Positions 22,232-34,349 of a DNA stretch of 64,000 bases are shown piece by piece; position 1 is the stretch's first letter; the number at the start of each line of letters is the position of its first letter. The DNA is from Batkoa obscura (Eukaryota; Entomophthoromycota; Entomophthoromycetes; Entomophthorales; Batkoaceae), in contig JASVEC010000014.1 of assembly GCA_030770535.1 (NCBI GenBank), positions 1 through 64,000 of the forward strand. Direction: 5' to 3'. The position numbers and the translations under genes are program-made. Below the pieces are notes generated by a model. It searched no databases and was not told the origin of the DNA. It saw nothing but the letters and a program-made list of their open reading frames with translations.

Positions 22232-24373
22232 TCAGTTTTTTTCACAAAAGGTACAAAGCCAACCACCTATATTAAATTAATTAGTTAACTATTTTGATAC
22301 ATCATAATATAATATAATATAATATAATATTTATTTACCTTTAGGTATATTTAAAATGGGAGGTTCACAACATGCCATATGAAATGGTTTATCACATCCA
22401 TCACAAATTAAAAGTGAATCTTCGTTTTCCATGGAATGACATTTCAAACATTTTTTACATTCATTGCATACCCAATCATATTGTTTCATTTTAGTATAAA
22501 CAATCGGATCACTAATCTGAATACACCATAAATGATGTGTTGATTTGCATTCTGAACATATAACTATTTCTTCTCTATTTACTTTGCGTTTCCTCGATGG
22601 TCTACTATTTTCATTTTCACTCATTTCTTCGATATCATTAGTATCCTGTAATGCAGAAAGTGGAGCAATAATTGTTTTACAATGTACGCATAATTTATTA
22701 TCAATTTCATTTAATATATTAATATTATTATCAGTAGTAATTATAGAATCATTATTATTATCTTCATTCTTATCTTCATTTTGAATAATATTATCATTAT
22801 TATTACTATCATTTTGATCTTTATCTATTGTTGTAACATTAAAATTACTATTAGCAAATCTCTCACTTTCTGGTAAATTTTTGTGATATCGACATCCTTG
22901 ATTTTTAAGTGGAATCATATAAGTACATGGCATTCCAGTTGTTTTTGAATAAAACCCACACATTTTTCTGTCAGGAGGAATAGTTACAGCTGGAGATGAA
23001 GCTTTCGTTGGAGTATCTTTCTTATTTATAATGATACTATTATTATTGTAATTAATATTGTTATTATTGTTATTATTGTTATTAATTGTTATTTTATTAT
23101 TATTCAAATAGCTTTTATAATTTTTTACACTTATATTTGGTACTAATATATTACTATTGTTGGTTATTAAAGCGTTTGAATGTGTATTTGACTTTTTTAT
23201 AAATTGTGTTTCATTTTCAGTTAACGAATGTCCATACCTTGTACTATGAATCGGAAAGGCTAATTGCTTTTGTGTTAATGTTAATGATATGGGATATTTA
23301 TCCTTATTCTTTTGAATAGTTAGATCATTATTGTTTTGATTTGTTTTTATTGGATAATGAAATAAATTTGTATGTGGTTCATAGAATTGTTTATTTTTAT
23401 TACGAAATAAATTTAAATAAGTATTGAATGAATTGCATGATTTATATAATGACTCTTTTATGTTATTGTTATTGAATTCAATCTTTGATTCATAAATAAA
23501 CGTCTTTTCGGATATCTGTTCAACATTATTAATTGTTTCAGTGGTTTCTTCTTCATTTTCAATGAAAGTCAAATAATTCTCATATTCTTTACATAATGAA
23601 TTCTCCGGATTTTCATAATAATCATCCTTGACTTTCTCCCCATCAATAATTATATAATGTCCAAAATAAGCGAAAGCTGTTTTTACTAATAATATGTTCA
23701 CTGGTAAGCTTCTTCGACTTGCTGGTATCAATCCTATTTCAAATAACTCTTCTCTATCATCTTGGGTTGTGCTTATCTTATTGACCTTTGGAAACATTCT
23801 AAAAAACTGGCTTCTTTCTTTTATTTTCAAATTCTTTATCAAAGTACTAATTAATGTAAATAGTTTTCCAGGTTTAGAATTTAAATAAAACGTCTCAATA
23901 GAATACTTCCTATTTCCTACCAATGAACCATCCCCCTTAATCTTTTTTTCTCCAATATCGTCTATCGGGTACTCTTCTTCCTTATTGTTTATAAAACTTT
24001 GATTAATTTCATTATCTTTTTCAAGCTGCAGAGTATGCTTTGATTTTCTGCCTGGTCTTTTTTTAGGTATCACTATTTCTATTTTTAATTTTCTTTCCTT
24101 TATCTCCGCTTCTTCTATTGGTTCCTCTTCTTGTTCCTCCTCTTCTATGTCTTCAAATTCTTCTTCTTCGACTATTTCTTCTTCTTGTTCTTCAATTACT
24201 TCTACTTGCTTTTCCTTCTTCTTTTTATTACTTTTTTCTACCTTTAATTTTGATTTCTTTCTACTTCTAGTGATCCTCCGATTACTTACATCCTCTTCTA
24301 CTTCTTCTACAATTTGCTCCCTTTTTTCTTTTTCGATATTTTTTGCTTTCGCTTTTGATCTTGTTTCTCTCAT
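22232..24373 (-). CDS. Rsc7/Npl6/Swp82-type chromatin-remodelling subunit with double PHD finger
   Basis: Two exons, 24373-22339 and 22266-22232, separated by a 72-nt intron. They code 689 residues; the short last exon completes the final zinc finger (GGWLCTFCEKN). Residues 1-100 are basic then glutamate-rich. An AT-hook-like RPGRK lies near 106. Residues ~148-255 match the CRC-subunit domain of fungal Rsc7/Npl6/Swp82 (GNRKYSIETFYL, FPKVNKISTTQDDREEL, a VKTAFAYFGHYII and DDYYE ending). After an Asn-rich linker, residues 471-498 carry a CGFYSKTTGMPC...GCRYH zinc-ligand pattern like KANL2/INO80D fingers. Residues 562-689 form two adjacent C4HC3 PHD fingers sharing a CNECKKCLKC junction, the arrangement of animal DPF/BAF45 proteins. 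Rsc7 and DPF proteins both belong to SWI/SNF-class remodelers, so a nuclear histone-reading role in such a complex is likely. Confidence 0.8.
22306..22331. repeat. ATAAT microsatellite in intron
   Basis: Five tandem ATAAT-type pentamers lie inside the 72-nt intron of the PHD gene. The repeat accounts for this intron being longer than most here. Confidence 0.6.
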
Positions 24374-24477
24374 ACTAATTATTATGCTTAATAATAATAA
24401 AATAAATTTTTAGAAAATGCTTAAATCAAATTATTTAGACCAATCACGTTTTATTGAGTTATTATGGGAATTCAGCT

Positions 24478-25812
24478 TTATTCCATGATTTTGTCATCAA
24501 TAATAAAAGTGAATTGTTTAAGTGAACTATAAATGGAATGAATAAAATGATAAGATAGATTAGTATTCTTAATATATATAAGAATTGATTTCGTTTGGAT
24601 AGGCTTAAAGGGCAATAACACCTCTTGAGCAAAAAGACAATCAATAAAGGAAATGGAAGCTAAACTTTTAAAACGATTAACAAACCAGGTAAAAAAATAC
24701 TTATCATCAATTTGACACCCTTGAAAAGTGATACTTTTTAAGTGGAGATTTAAAGGATTAAATGGAACTGTGTCAACACCAAATATGTTATTAATCATAA
24801 CTAACTCTTTTATCTTTTTTCCATATTCAAATATCAACTGGTAATAATATTTTGTCTTTATATTCATTACGCCAGTAGATCCATTAAGTACTAGTTTGGT
24901 TATTTTTGGAAAAGCAAAGTTAAATTTATCACGAGGTAATAATGAATAAACATTTAAATGAAGGTTTTTTACGTTACTCCATTTGCTATCTATAAAAGAT
25001 GTTACGATCTTTTTATTTGTTATTTCTGTTAAGGTTTGACTTTCGAATAAGCTTAAGTCAGTTAAATTTGGTAGTTGATCTTGACTTGGTGTGATAGTTC
25101 CCCAACCATTATTAGTAGTAAACTTAATGTTTAATATCAGTATCTTCAATTGTTTAAATACTATTTCGCTATTACTAAATAATCTACTTTTACCAATACT
25201 GCCATTTAACTTTAGTGTTACTAAATTTGGGAACTTAGTATATAATATTAGTAGTAAACTTTTATGCAATTCAACATTGTTCATTTCAAAATGTTTTAAT
25301 TGTTTACAACTAAAATGACATAATAAGTTAAAATCAAATCTATAGCAGTTTCTGTTGGTGTTTGTTATTGTAATAGATTGTAAATTATTTAATTTGTAAA
25401 AATATTTCCACTCTTTTAAGTTGGTATCAATATCAACTAAAACTATTTTATTTAAGTTATAAATAAAATTGAACTTGAATATTGTTTTGATAAATATACT
25501 ACTAGTGTTAACATTCCATAAACTTAGCATATCAATAAACTCACAATTGTATAAAAAATAAATTAGAATATCGTTCCTAATTAGTTTGGTATCCTGAATA
25601 GTAATGCGTTGAATGCAATGATTGTACTTTTGAATTATTCGTAAATCTGATTCGTTTGTAATAACTATATGTTTAAATATTACATTATTGATACTACTAT
25701 TAATATATTTACTAATTAATCTGAGGTTTAATCTTTCTTTTGAATCTATGTTTTCTATTATCATTCCAATCAAATTGGTTGGTAAGTTAAATAAATTGAC
25801 ATTATTAATCAT
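24478..25812 (-). CDS. F-box protein with leucine-rich-repeat-like body
   Basis: Single exon, 444 residues. An F-box fits residues ~7-45 (LFNLPTNLIGMIIENIDSKE then LNLRLISKYINSSINN). The rest is a series of ~25-residue units rich in L/I/N, with spaced leucines like an LRR solenoid (e.g. FPNLVTLKLNGS, QLPNLTDLSLFES, FPKITKLVLNGS, LKSITFQGC). Such proteins select substrates for SCF ubiquitin ligases; the substrate is unknown. A related single-exon gene of nearly equal length (441 residues) lies at 56529-57854, also on the minus strand. Composition is very rich in Asn, Ile and Lys, in line with the AT-rich DNA. Confidence 0.65.
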   Translation of the reverse strand: MINNVNLFNLPTNLIGMIIENIDSKERLNLRLISKYINSSINNVIFKHIVITNESDLRIIQKYNHCIQRITIQDTKLIRNDILIYFLYNCEFIDMLSLWNVNTSSIFIKTIFKFNFIYNLNKIVLVDIDTNLKEWKYFYKLNNLQSITITNTNRNCYRFDFNLLCHFSCKQLKHFEMNNVELHKSLLLILYTKFPNLVTLKLNGSIGKSRLFSNSEIVFKQLKILILNIKFTTNNGWGTITPSQDQLPNLTDLSLFESQTLTEITNKKIVTSFIDSKWSNVKNLHLNVYSLLPRDKFNFAFPKITKLVLNGSTGVMNIKTKYYYQLIFEYGKKIKELVMINNIFGVDTVPFNPLNLHLKSITFQGCQIDDKYFFTWFVNRFKSLASISFIDCLFAQEVLLPFKPIQTKSILIYIKNTNLSYHFIHSIYSSLKQFTFIIDDKIME

Positions 25813-25905
25813 TGTTAATAATAATAAAGTAAAAGAAATAAAATAGAAAAAAACAAAACATATTGTATGAAAATTTCAACCAATTAAATGCTACTTTTAT
25901 ATAGT

Positions 25906-27322
25906 TTAATTAAACTTAATTTCATAAAATATAGTAGTGTTGGCTGAAATACCTTCCCAGCCACGATTACCTGAAGTAGTGGCCATATACTTACCACTAT
26001 CATCAATTACTAAATGATATTAATATTAATAAAAATAGTATGAATATATATAGATGAATTATAATCTTTTTTACCTATCTGTGATATCATTCCTGTTTGA
26101 TGCCCAGGAACAAGTTGATAAGGAATTAAATAATTGTTTATGTTGTTGGTATTAATAGTATTATTAGTACCGTTATTGTCTAGATTCCACATTCGTAAAT
26201 TATCATACGATCCAATCATTAAAAAGTTTTTAATTGGGTGAGATGCCAAAGCCGAGATGGCCCCAGAACTATTTGGCAATAATAATGTATTGCTGAATTT
26301 ATTCATTCTTAAGTCAAAGCTATCAACCGTTGAATTACGTCTGCCTGTGAATATAACATTACCATCTTTATTAAAACAGGATGATAGGGCCCATTTGGGA
26401 GTGTTTTCTGGTACACTTATACTCGCTATTGGTTGATTTTTGATGTCATTTAATTTCATTCTAAGATCCCAAAGAAATGAATTGCCATCAAACGATGTGC
26501 TTAAAATTATATTATTTTCATTATTAGGGTGGTGATTAATTGATGTTATTTGGTTAGCATGAAAACTTAAGTCGGTAATTTTAGTACCATTATTTAAATC
26601 CCAGATCTAGAATGAGCGATAATTAACAAATCAGACTTACTATATTATATTGTGATATCATATTGTATACTATTTTACTTATAACTTACCTTAATACTTT
26701 TATCCCAAGATCCAGATATTAATGCTTTTTCATTATTAAATGTTTTCAATACAGATACAGGCTCTCCATGCTCCCTAAAAACGTGATGCAATTTACCTTC
26801 TTCATGTCTAACAGTATATAAATTAATATCCCCATTTTTTAGTCCAGATAAACACCAAACAGCTTTTGATTCTAAATAAATTGAGTAAACAGGTGAAAAA
26901 GACTCTTCAAATCTAGGATCATTCCCACTTATTGGTCGATTATTTTGTGGTAACGTGATTTGATTGTCCCAATACGAAGTTATAATACCAGCCTTTGAGC
27001 ATACATCAACTGTAGCATGTCTCTGCGCCATAGTAAGCGGCACTTTACCATTTATACTTGAAAAAAAATCGTATTTTCTAATATATGCATCTTCGCCCCC
27101 CGTAACTATCCATTTCATATCTTTAGTTGCACTCAAACTATGAATTGAAGAATTTAATATTGAAGCAGCCTAATTGAGTTATTTATGATATAAAGTTATA
27201 TTTTCATTATTACTTACTACTGGCCCTGCTGAATACGATCGATCTATTAAATCTTCTTCGATATTTACATTATTACCAGTAGCTGTTGATGCAACATCAT
27301 TTGAGATTAAAGTTGAACTCAT
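25906..27322 (-). CDS. SPT8: SAGA-complex WD-repeat subunit Spt8
   Basis: Four exons: 27322-27218, 27169-26690, 26606-26075 and 26009-25906, coding 406 residues. Introns are 48, 83 and 65 nt. It has Spt8 signatures: WIVTGGEDAYIRKYDFFSS, LTMAQRHATVDVCSKAGI, LTSYW-type ITSYWDN, SPVYSIYLESKAVWCLSG, NGDINLYTVRHEEG, SGSWDKSIKIWDLN and the conserved last strand GKYMATTSGNRGWEG. Several WD-repeat blades follow (about 45 to 390). In yeast Spt8 links SAGA to TBP and is a fungal hallmark; the long acidic N-terminal tail of yeast Spt8 is nearly absent here (about 35 residues before the propeller). The single exons alone look like unrelated fragments; only the spliced frame gives the full propeller. The gene runs divergently from the GST-like gene at 28958, with 1.6 kb between them. 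Confidence 0.85.
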
Positions 27323-28957
27323 TTAAAAATTAATAAAAATTTAATTTTTATTTTACACCTTTAAATTAAATAAACAAATAAAATACTAGTTTCTATTTTA
27401 AGTAATATTCTCTTGATAGTTTTTAAATGTTATACAATTATAAAACTAATATTGTCACTATTTATCAACACCTGCACAATCTATTATTTCGAGTAATGTT
27501 AATGTTTTGAAGACTTTAACATATATCACATTGTTTGTTAAAATACTTTTTGCTATAAAGCTATTAATTACCTATAAAAAAGACTAAGTATTTTAAAATA
27601 TCAGCATAATGAAAACGAAGTCAATGATAAACTTTATAAATTACTCAAATTATTGATATTTTATTATTTTCATTATATTTTAAAGAAATTTATTGAACGC
27701 TAAAGCTAATCTCATTGAAACAAAGCGACATTGTGAAAACTTTATAATATAGTTTTACTTAAAAAATATATATTATTGTAAAAAACACGATAAAGTAACA
27801 TACCTAATATGAAGTCTTTGTAAATGTATGGTTTACTATAGCAACATTTTATTAAAATAAATAGATATGTAATATAAAAAAATCAGGGTTTATTAGCAAG
27901 ACTGTAATAGTAAAGACTAATTAAAAATTAAAACCGATATCAATAAGCGTAAATAAACCTTTTAAGATTAATAATTGAATCAAATTAAAACATTATTTTT
28001 AATAAGCTTTTAAAGATCTCTGTTTAATGGAATACTAAGATATATGCTAATAGAAGTAACATTGAAATAACAAAAAAAGTAAATTAAATATCTACATAAT
28101 ATGATAAATAAAACTTTAAAAAGTGTTTATAGTTTTTAACTTATACGTTAGCTCCATGACACTTTAGTCACTAAAAACATATTATAAGCTAAGAAACTAT
28201 AAATAAACGCAATAAAGAAAAACAAAAAAAAACTCTCATTAATTAAAAGTTACTGTACAGACATTAACCAGTTTTTACATATAAAAACCTAGAAAGGAAC
28301 ATATTTTATAACATACATTTTATATACATCTTAGTAAAGTATCCAATTTTTAAATTCAGAAAACAATTTGCTATATTTGTTTACTATACAACTTGGCTTT
28401 ACCTATAAATTATAAAGCTTAGTCTTTGAAACCATAAAGGTTATTTTATAAATTATTTTGATTATATAAGATATATAGTATAAGATATAAGATATAAGAT
28501 ATATGAAATAAATTGGTATTCTAGAATAATCATATATTAATTTTAAGGATGAAAATATACATTAATGTAATTGTATATTAATAATACATTTATCAAAGTA
28601 CATATAGTTTTAAACTTGATTACTAATATACTTTTTGCTTGAAAATCAGAAATCTTTCTTGTTATAAAGAAACTATTGAGATGTTTATTGGATGAAATCT
28701 AATCATAGACTAATAACTTCATTTTTTTTCTTGACATAAGAATAAATCGATTTAATTCTACAAGAATGTCAATCGGGTATTTTTACCACTAATAATAATA
28801 CATCAAATAATGAACCAATTGAATTCAACCAACCCAAACATACTGGTATCTCTAATTAGTAATCAAAAGATAAACACATTCACCGAAGAAATATATAAAC
28901 AAAATAAAACCTAACAAATATATTATAAGAAAAACAAGTAATAAATAACAAATTAAA
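27323..28957. other. Intergenic, nothing recognised but a small AGATAT repeat
   Basis: 1.6-kb AT-rich spacer between divergent genes. A short (AAGATAT)n-like run lies at about 28468-28505. There is no MITE here, unlike the other long spacers, and no gene that I can support. Confidence 0.5.
28891..28900 (+). promoter_or_regulatory. Probable TATA box of GST-like gene
   Basis: ATATATAAAC lies 58 bases before the start codon. Matching boxes are found about 50 bases before each of the three other intact paralogues, which strengthens the call. Confidence 0.45.
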
Positions 28958-29677
28958 ATGGTTTCAATTGGAGTAAGTTTATATATAAGATGTCTATGAT
29001 TTTGAAACTAATCTACTTTATAGCGTTTATATGGCCCCGCAAACAATGGCAGAATAAATAAGCCATTGATTACTGCTAAACTTAGTGGTATTGAAATTGA
29101 TTATGACTCTAACTTTAAATTTGGTGTTGACAACAAAACTGAAGAATATCTTAGCAAGTTTCCATTAGGCCAAACACCTGCTTTTGAATCGAAAGATGGT
29201 CTTTTATTGACTGAATCTGATGCTATTGCTTTTTATATTGCTTCCCAAAAAGAAAACAACACATTATTAGGTGCTGATAAAAATGAATATGCCAAAATAC
29301 TCCAATATTCCTTCTACGTTTCAACCCAAATTACCCCACCTTTCCTTGATTTGTATTTACCTATATTAGGCTTTGCTCCATATGATGCAAAGAAAGAAGA
29401 AGGAGCATATAGCCGTATTGATAGAGCCTTAGGCTACCTTGATAGTCAATTAAAAGGGAAAACCTATTTAGTTGGAGATCAAGTTACTGTTGCTGATGTA
29501 ATTTTATTTACTGGTGTTGATGGTCTTTATAGTAAATTTTATGCTAAAGAACACCGTGATAAATTCCCCAACTTTACTAAGTACTTTGATGGTATTTCTC
29601 AATTATCTGAAGTAAAAGAAGTTATCGGTGAATACAAGTATGCTCAAGAACGTCCTAATCTTGCACCAAAAGCTTAA
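28958..29677 (+). CDS. Stand-alone eEF1B-gamma-like GST protein (copy 1)
   Basis: Two exons, 28958-28972 and 29024-29677, 222 residues. The first exon codes only MVSIG and the intron is 51 nt; all intact family members here share this structure. The sequence matches the GST module at the front of translation factor eEF1B-gamma: LSGIEIDYDSNFKFGVDNKT, FPLGQTPAFES, LTESDAIAFYIAS (thioredoxin-fold half, ~1-85), then a helical half with GKTYLVGDQVTVADV and FPNFTKYFD. It lacks the C-terminal eEF1G domain, so it is not the elongation-factor subunit itself. It may bind glutathione or simply act as a protein-interaction module. A broken relative follows at 30926-31644. Confidence 0.8.
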
Positions 29678-30925
29678 TGCCTAATAAATTATTTTGACTG
29701 ATATTTCATTACTTTATACTATTAGCTGTTGCCGATTTTTAACACCTGTATCAAATAACATCATTGATTTTTTTGTAGAACATATAGGGACATTTTTTTG
29801 GCTTCATTACTTTTTCCATCTTTTAAGCACTATTTGAGTGGAAAGATTGATAGTAAAATTAAATACAAAAACACATCCTCGTATTAAAAAAAGAATCTAT
29901 ACCTCCAAATATTAATAGTAGAATAAAAGTAGTAGTTAGATAATGGTGATATTTGTTTGTTAGCCATACTGCTTCTTGTTACAAAGCATAAGTTAATTAC
30001 TTCTTAAATAGTTATTTGAAAGAAATATTGAAAATTGACCAAAAGAAGAAAGGGTTAAGAAGAAAATTGGTCTCTAACTTTATTGTTTATTGGGATTTTA
30101 CTCATATTTCAAATAAATTCAAAATATGGATTTTTGTTATGATATAAATAAAATTAGGATTCATTTATACAAAATCTGTTACTCTAAAAGCGATCCTACA
30201 AAATAAGAAAACAACTACTAAAATAATATTTGAAAGTATTTTACATGTGACTTAAAAATTAACTTAATTTAAGTTTTTAAGACTATTTTTGAAAAATTAA
30301 ATCTTTTCTTAATAAAGTAAATAACGTTTTTCGTAGCCAATAAATCATAATATCAGTATTAACAGATTTTGAAGTATATTTGTTATAAATTATGAATTTT
30401 TAAAACTTGAGTTATAAAATTGACTGAAAGTTTACATCACTTTTTATTAATATATTGATCAAAGTTGGCTCAACAAATGTTAAAATAGATTACGATAATG
30501 GTTTTGATTAAAGAAGCTATAAAATAAATATACGAATAAAAGATAACGGTATCAGAAAAACTCAAATTTTTATCTGCTTTAATTAGAAAAACTATCCTTC
30601 AGCTAACGTTGTATCATAGATAGTTCAAAAGTTATGATAATACTACCAATATGTAATTTAAAAAAGTTTTAATTTCTAATATAGACAGCTGTTTCCTATT
30701 AAAAATGATATAAATATGCAAACTACTTTTCAGCAATTTTCTACATGTATAACATATTTAGGTTTATAAATATGAAGCAGACCAAGTAGTCGAAATCGAT
30801 TAAACCTTTAATATCACTATTAATTACTAACCCACAAAATAAAGCTATAAAGAATGAATATATGATCAAATAAACTTTAAGAAATATGTTTTTCAAAAAG
30901 GTATAGAATAAATTAAAACACCTTC
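29678..30925. other. Intergenic, contains one MITE
   Basis: AT-rich spacer between GST copy 1 and the GST pseudogene, with the MITE at 29783-29884. Nothing else was recognised. Confidence 0.5.
29783..29884 (+). mobile_element. MITE copy
   Basis: Forward orientation: TATAGGGACAT start, GGCTTCATTACTTTTTCC, TTTTAAGCACTATTTGAGTGG; the right part has a small deletion and ends ACATCCTCGTA. Confidence 0.8.
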
Positions 30926-31644
30926 TGTTGGAGTAATTTTTAAATGATATTTGTTTATTTATCTTATAACCTATTTACATAATAAAGGGTTTATGTAGTA
31001 TATCAAATTATGAAAGGGCATATAGGATTTTTCTAATTGCAAAGTCAAGTATAGTAGAAATTGATTATAATCCTAACTTTAGATTTGGTGCTAATAATAA
31101 AAATGAAGAACATCTTAAGAAACTCTCATTAAGCCAAACGCCTATATTTGAATCAAAAAGTGGCCTTTATTTAACAAAATCGGATGTTATCGCTTTATAT
31201 CTTGTTTCTCAAAAAGAAAATAATCCTTTATTAGATGTTGATATAAATGAATATGGAAAGATCTTTAAATACTCCTTCTACATATCAACCCAAATTGATC
31301 CGTTTCCTATTGATTTGCCCTTTCCTATCATAGGTTTTGGAGAGTGTGATAAGAAAATCGAAGAGGTTGCATATAATCATGTTAATAAAACATCAATATA
31401 CTTTGATACCAGTTAAAAGGGAGAGGATGTTTAGTCGAAAATCAATTTACTTTAGCTGACATATTTATAATTTGTGCTATTGATGATATTTATAGCAAAT
31501 TTTATGTCAAAGAACATCATGATCAGTATCCCAATTTTGCTAAATACTTTGAACATATTTCTCAAATGCCATAAAGTTAAAGAAATCATCGGCGAATTCA
31601 AATATACTCAAGGATGTTCTAAGTATATATGTAAATCTAAATAA
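30926..31644 (+). pseudogene. Broken eEF1B-gamma-like GST gene
   Basis: The family structure is kept (a TCTGTTGGA|GTAATT remnant of exon 1 and its donor at 30927, exon 2 from about 30988), but the start codon is gone. In-frame stops occur, for example after YFDTS and just before SKIN near 31415-31435, and the frame shifts further on. Recognisable parts are IVEIDYNPNFRFGANN, SQTPIFES, SQKENNPLL, a YIST segment and EFKYTQ near the end. The YSI-NYE start of exon 2 shows it derives from the lineage of the genes at 50107 and 55764, not from copy 1 next door. Confidence 0.8.
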
Positions 31645-32471
31645 ATAATATATTAAAACCTAATTTGATATTGAATTATATAATTATACTTTTAGTTTAT
31701 GATGTCCGAAGAATTATGTTTTTCATTTAACAACTTAAGTCTATTTATATTAATGCCGCAATTCTTATACTACCATTTCAATAGTTGAAATGTAAATACT
31801 ATATTGATAACAATAAAATTATACTTGTATGTTGCACGAGAATGGCTATTTTCCTTTCACTCATGTCTACTTTTTCAACTCAATTTCAGCTATATTGGAT
31901 TAATATTTAAAAAATCATACTCATGTCGAAGCTTCTGATATCAAATATTTATTATTTGCTTAATGGCTTACTAATGAATTAATATATGAGGATGATTTTT
32001 TTTGACTTCATTACTTTTTCTATCTTTTAAGCGCTATTTGAGTGAAAAATTATTAGCAAAATTCTTAAACAAAAATACATCCCCATATGTTCTTAATTTA
32101 CATTTAAATTGAATATTAAATTATTGAATAACATTTAATCCTAAACTCTAGCTCTTTACCTTGATACTTAAATTTATGATGTTCATTTAAATATATATGC
32201 TGTAAAACATATGAAGCAGCTTATCGTTTAGTACTATTGTAAGTTTTGAAGTTTAATCGAAGTTACAATATTAGCATAGCTTCTTATTTTATCCAATTGT
32301 CCTGTCATTGTTGCTAATCCTAAAAAGATAAGTGTAGCTAAAATATAATATACTATAAAGTTAAAAGTCTATGAATAAATTTGTAATAAGTCCAGACCTA
32401 AATAAGCTGTATCTATATTAAGATTAATTTTAAATATTTTTACTACATAAAAAATACTGCAAGAGCAATTT
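31645..32471. other. Intergenic, contains one MITE
   Basis: Spacer between the GST pseudogene and the 3' end of the L3 gene, with a MITE at 31985-32087. Nothing else was recognised. Confidence 0.5.
31985..32087 (+). mobile_element. MITE copy
   Basis: Forward orientation with near-consensus right end (AAATTCTTAAACAAAAATACATCCCCATA split by no gap) and a TATGAGGATG left end. Confidence 0.85.
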
Positions 32472-33761
32472 TTAGTTTTGGAGATCCTTCTTGAGGGTAC
32501 CGTAGAAAGTACTCTTTTCTTGGGAAGTTTGGAAACGACCGTGTCCGAATTTGGAAGAAGTATCGATGAATTTGAGGGTGATCTTTTCGAGGGAAGAACG
32601 AGATTTATGGACGAAGAGAGATTTACGGAGAACGAGGATTCTCTTCTTGACACCAACACAGGCACCCTTGATCATGACGAAATCTTCATTGACAACACCG
32701 TAGTGTGGGAAACCACCCATTGGAGTGATAGTCTTTTCAGTAAGATCATAATCAGTGGCAGCATTCTTATTATCAGAGCCTGAACCAATACGGTAAATCT
32801 TTTTGTTAGCTTCAGTACGATGATGGTGACCATCTTGACCTGAACGTGCCACGGAGTACATGACACGAGATGGATGCCAGGCTCCGATACAAGCAACTTT
32901 ACGTAAACCACGATGGGTCTTACGAGGAAGTTTCTTGGTTCCCCAACGATGGGTAACACCTTCATAACCTTTACCTTTGGTGACACCAATAACATCAATC
33001 ATTTCATTTTGTTCGAAAACGGCACCAACTTCAATGGTTTTTTCAAAGTGTTCAGAAGCCCATTGGACTTTGTCAGCAATGGAACCACCGTTAAGTTGAA
33101 CTTCCATAAGATGGGCTTTCTTTTGATCAAGTTTAACTTTACGGATTTGAGTGTGTACAAGAACACGTACTACGGTACAGTATTTCTTGATACGCTCAAG
33201 ATCTTTGGCGAATTCTTTACCTTCTTCAGCATGTTTCTTAGCATACTTGGTGAAAGCCTTCTTCTTTGATCTGTACCAGTTTTTGTAGAAACGACGCTTA
33301 AGATCATCTGAGAGATGTTGAGCCCAAACAGTGGTAAGGGCACGGAGACCTTTTGGAGTTTCAATATAACCAACGGCACCAACAACAACAACTGGTGGAG
33401 TTTCGATAACGGTAACTGCTTCAACAGTTTCCTTTTTATGCATTTTGGATCCTGGACGTTCAACTTCACGAACAATATGAGTCATACCAGCCTTGTAACC
33501 CATGAAAGCAGTCATATGAACTGGTTTGGTTGGGTCATCCTTAGGGAAAGTCTTTACCTTTCCTCTGTGACGAGTGGCACGTTTACGGGGTAAGAAACCC
33601 AAATGACCATGGCGAGGTGCTTCGAATTTACGATGAGACTAAAACATTAATTAATATCCTATTACTTTCTGATTATCTTTGATTGTGAGTATGATTGTTG
33701 GATCTTGTTGTCTTTCAGATGGATGTATCCATTTGTGTTTTAGTTTATTGCTACTTACCAT
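32472..33761 (-). CDS. RPL3: 60S ribosomal protein L3 (uL3)
   Basis: Two exons, 33761-33759 and 33638-32472, coding 389 residues (yeast L3 has 387). The first coding exon holds nothing but the ATG; a 120-nt GTAAGT...TTTAG intron follows, the longest in the window. The second exon begins [20 protein letters not shown], the invariant L3 start. It continues with [54 protein letters not shown] (with the conserved W finger and the modified-His region) and [18 protein letters not shown], all L3 hallmarks. uL3 lies at the entrance of the peptidyl-transferase centre and helps organise factor binding. Base composition is clearly less AT-rich and codon use strongly biased, as expected for a highly expressed gene. 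Confidence 0.98.
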
Positions 33762-34349
33762 CTTAAAGCCTTTGAGAGAAGGATCAAATTAGCTAATGCT
33801 GGCTCTAAATAGCTGTAAATTTATTACAATAATTTTTCGATTAAACTTAGTTCCAAGTTGAAATAATTGGCTAAAATTATGAGTTTCGAAAAGCTATTTT
33901 ATTTTGTTTTGGTAATGTCAAAAATATTGATCAAAGTTAATATAGACTATTTTTATATTTAGTATTATAATGTTGCGATAAAAATACATTCCTTTGGTCC
34001 AATTTATGACCCTTTATGAGTTCATCTTGTCTATTATATTAATGCCAAGTCATTGCAATCATTTTGTGTTTTAAACTGATGTAAACTATTATATATTAAC
34101 TTCAAAAATTCAAATATTAACAACACTCTTTTAACTTTCCAGTAGGTATAATACATGTCATTATAGATTTATACAATAAATCATATATAAAATAAATATA
34201 TTTGTAGTATTTTTTGGATATGTTATATTATTTGTGTATTTAGAATAGCAGATATGAAATTTTGAAACCATTTTAAATCAGATCAAAATAAACTTTTGTA
34301 TCAAAAAAATATTCATTCTACTTTTAATTTTGTAGACTAATTAAATAAT
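33762..34349. other. Divergent promoter region, L3 / ALKBH1
   Basis: 588-base AT-rich spacer between divergent start codons. It must hold both promoters; I could not pick out a specific element and see no repeat. Confidence 0.5.

Noticed and set aside
26690-27169. Pex7-like WD protein as name for the Spt8 gene
   Set aside because: The spliced product carries the Spt8-specific YDFFSS, TSYW and ASGNRGWEG segments; Pex7 lacks them.
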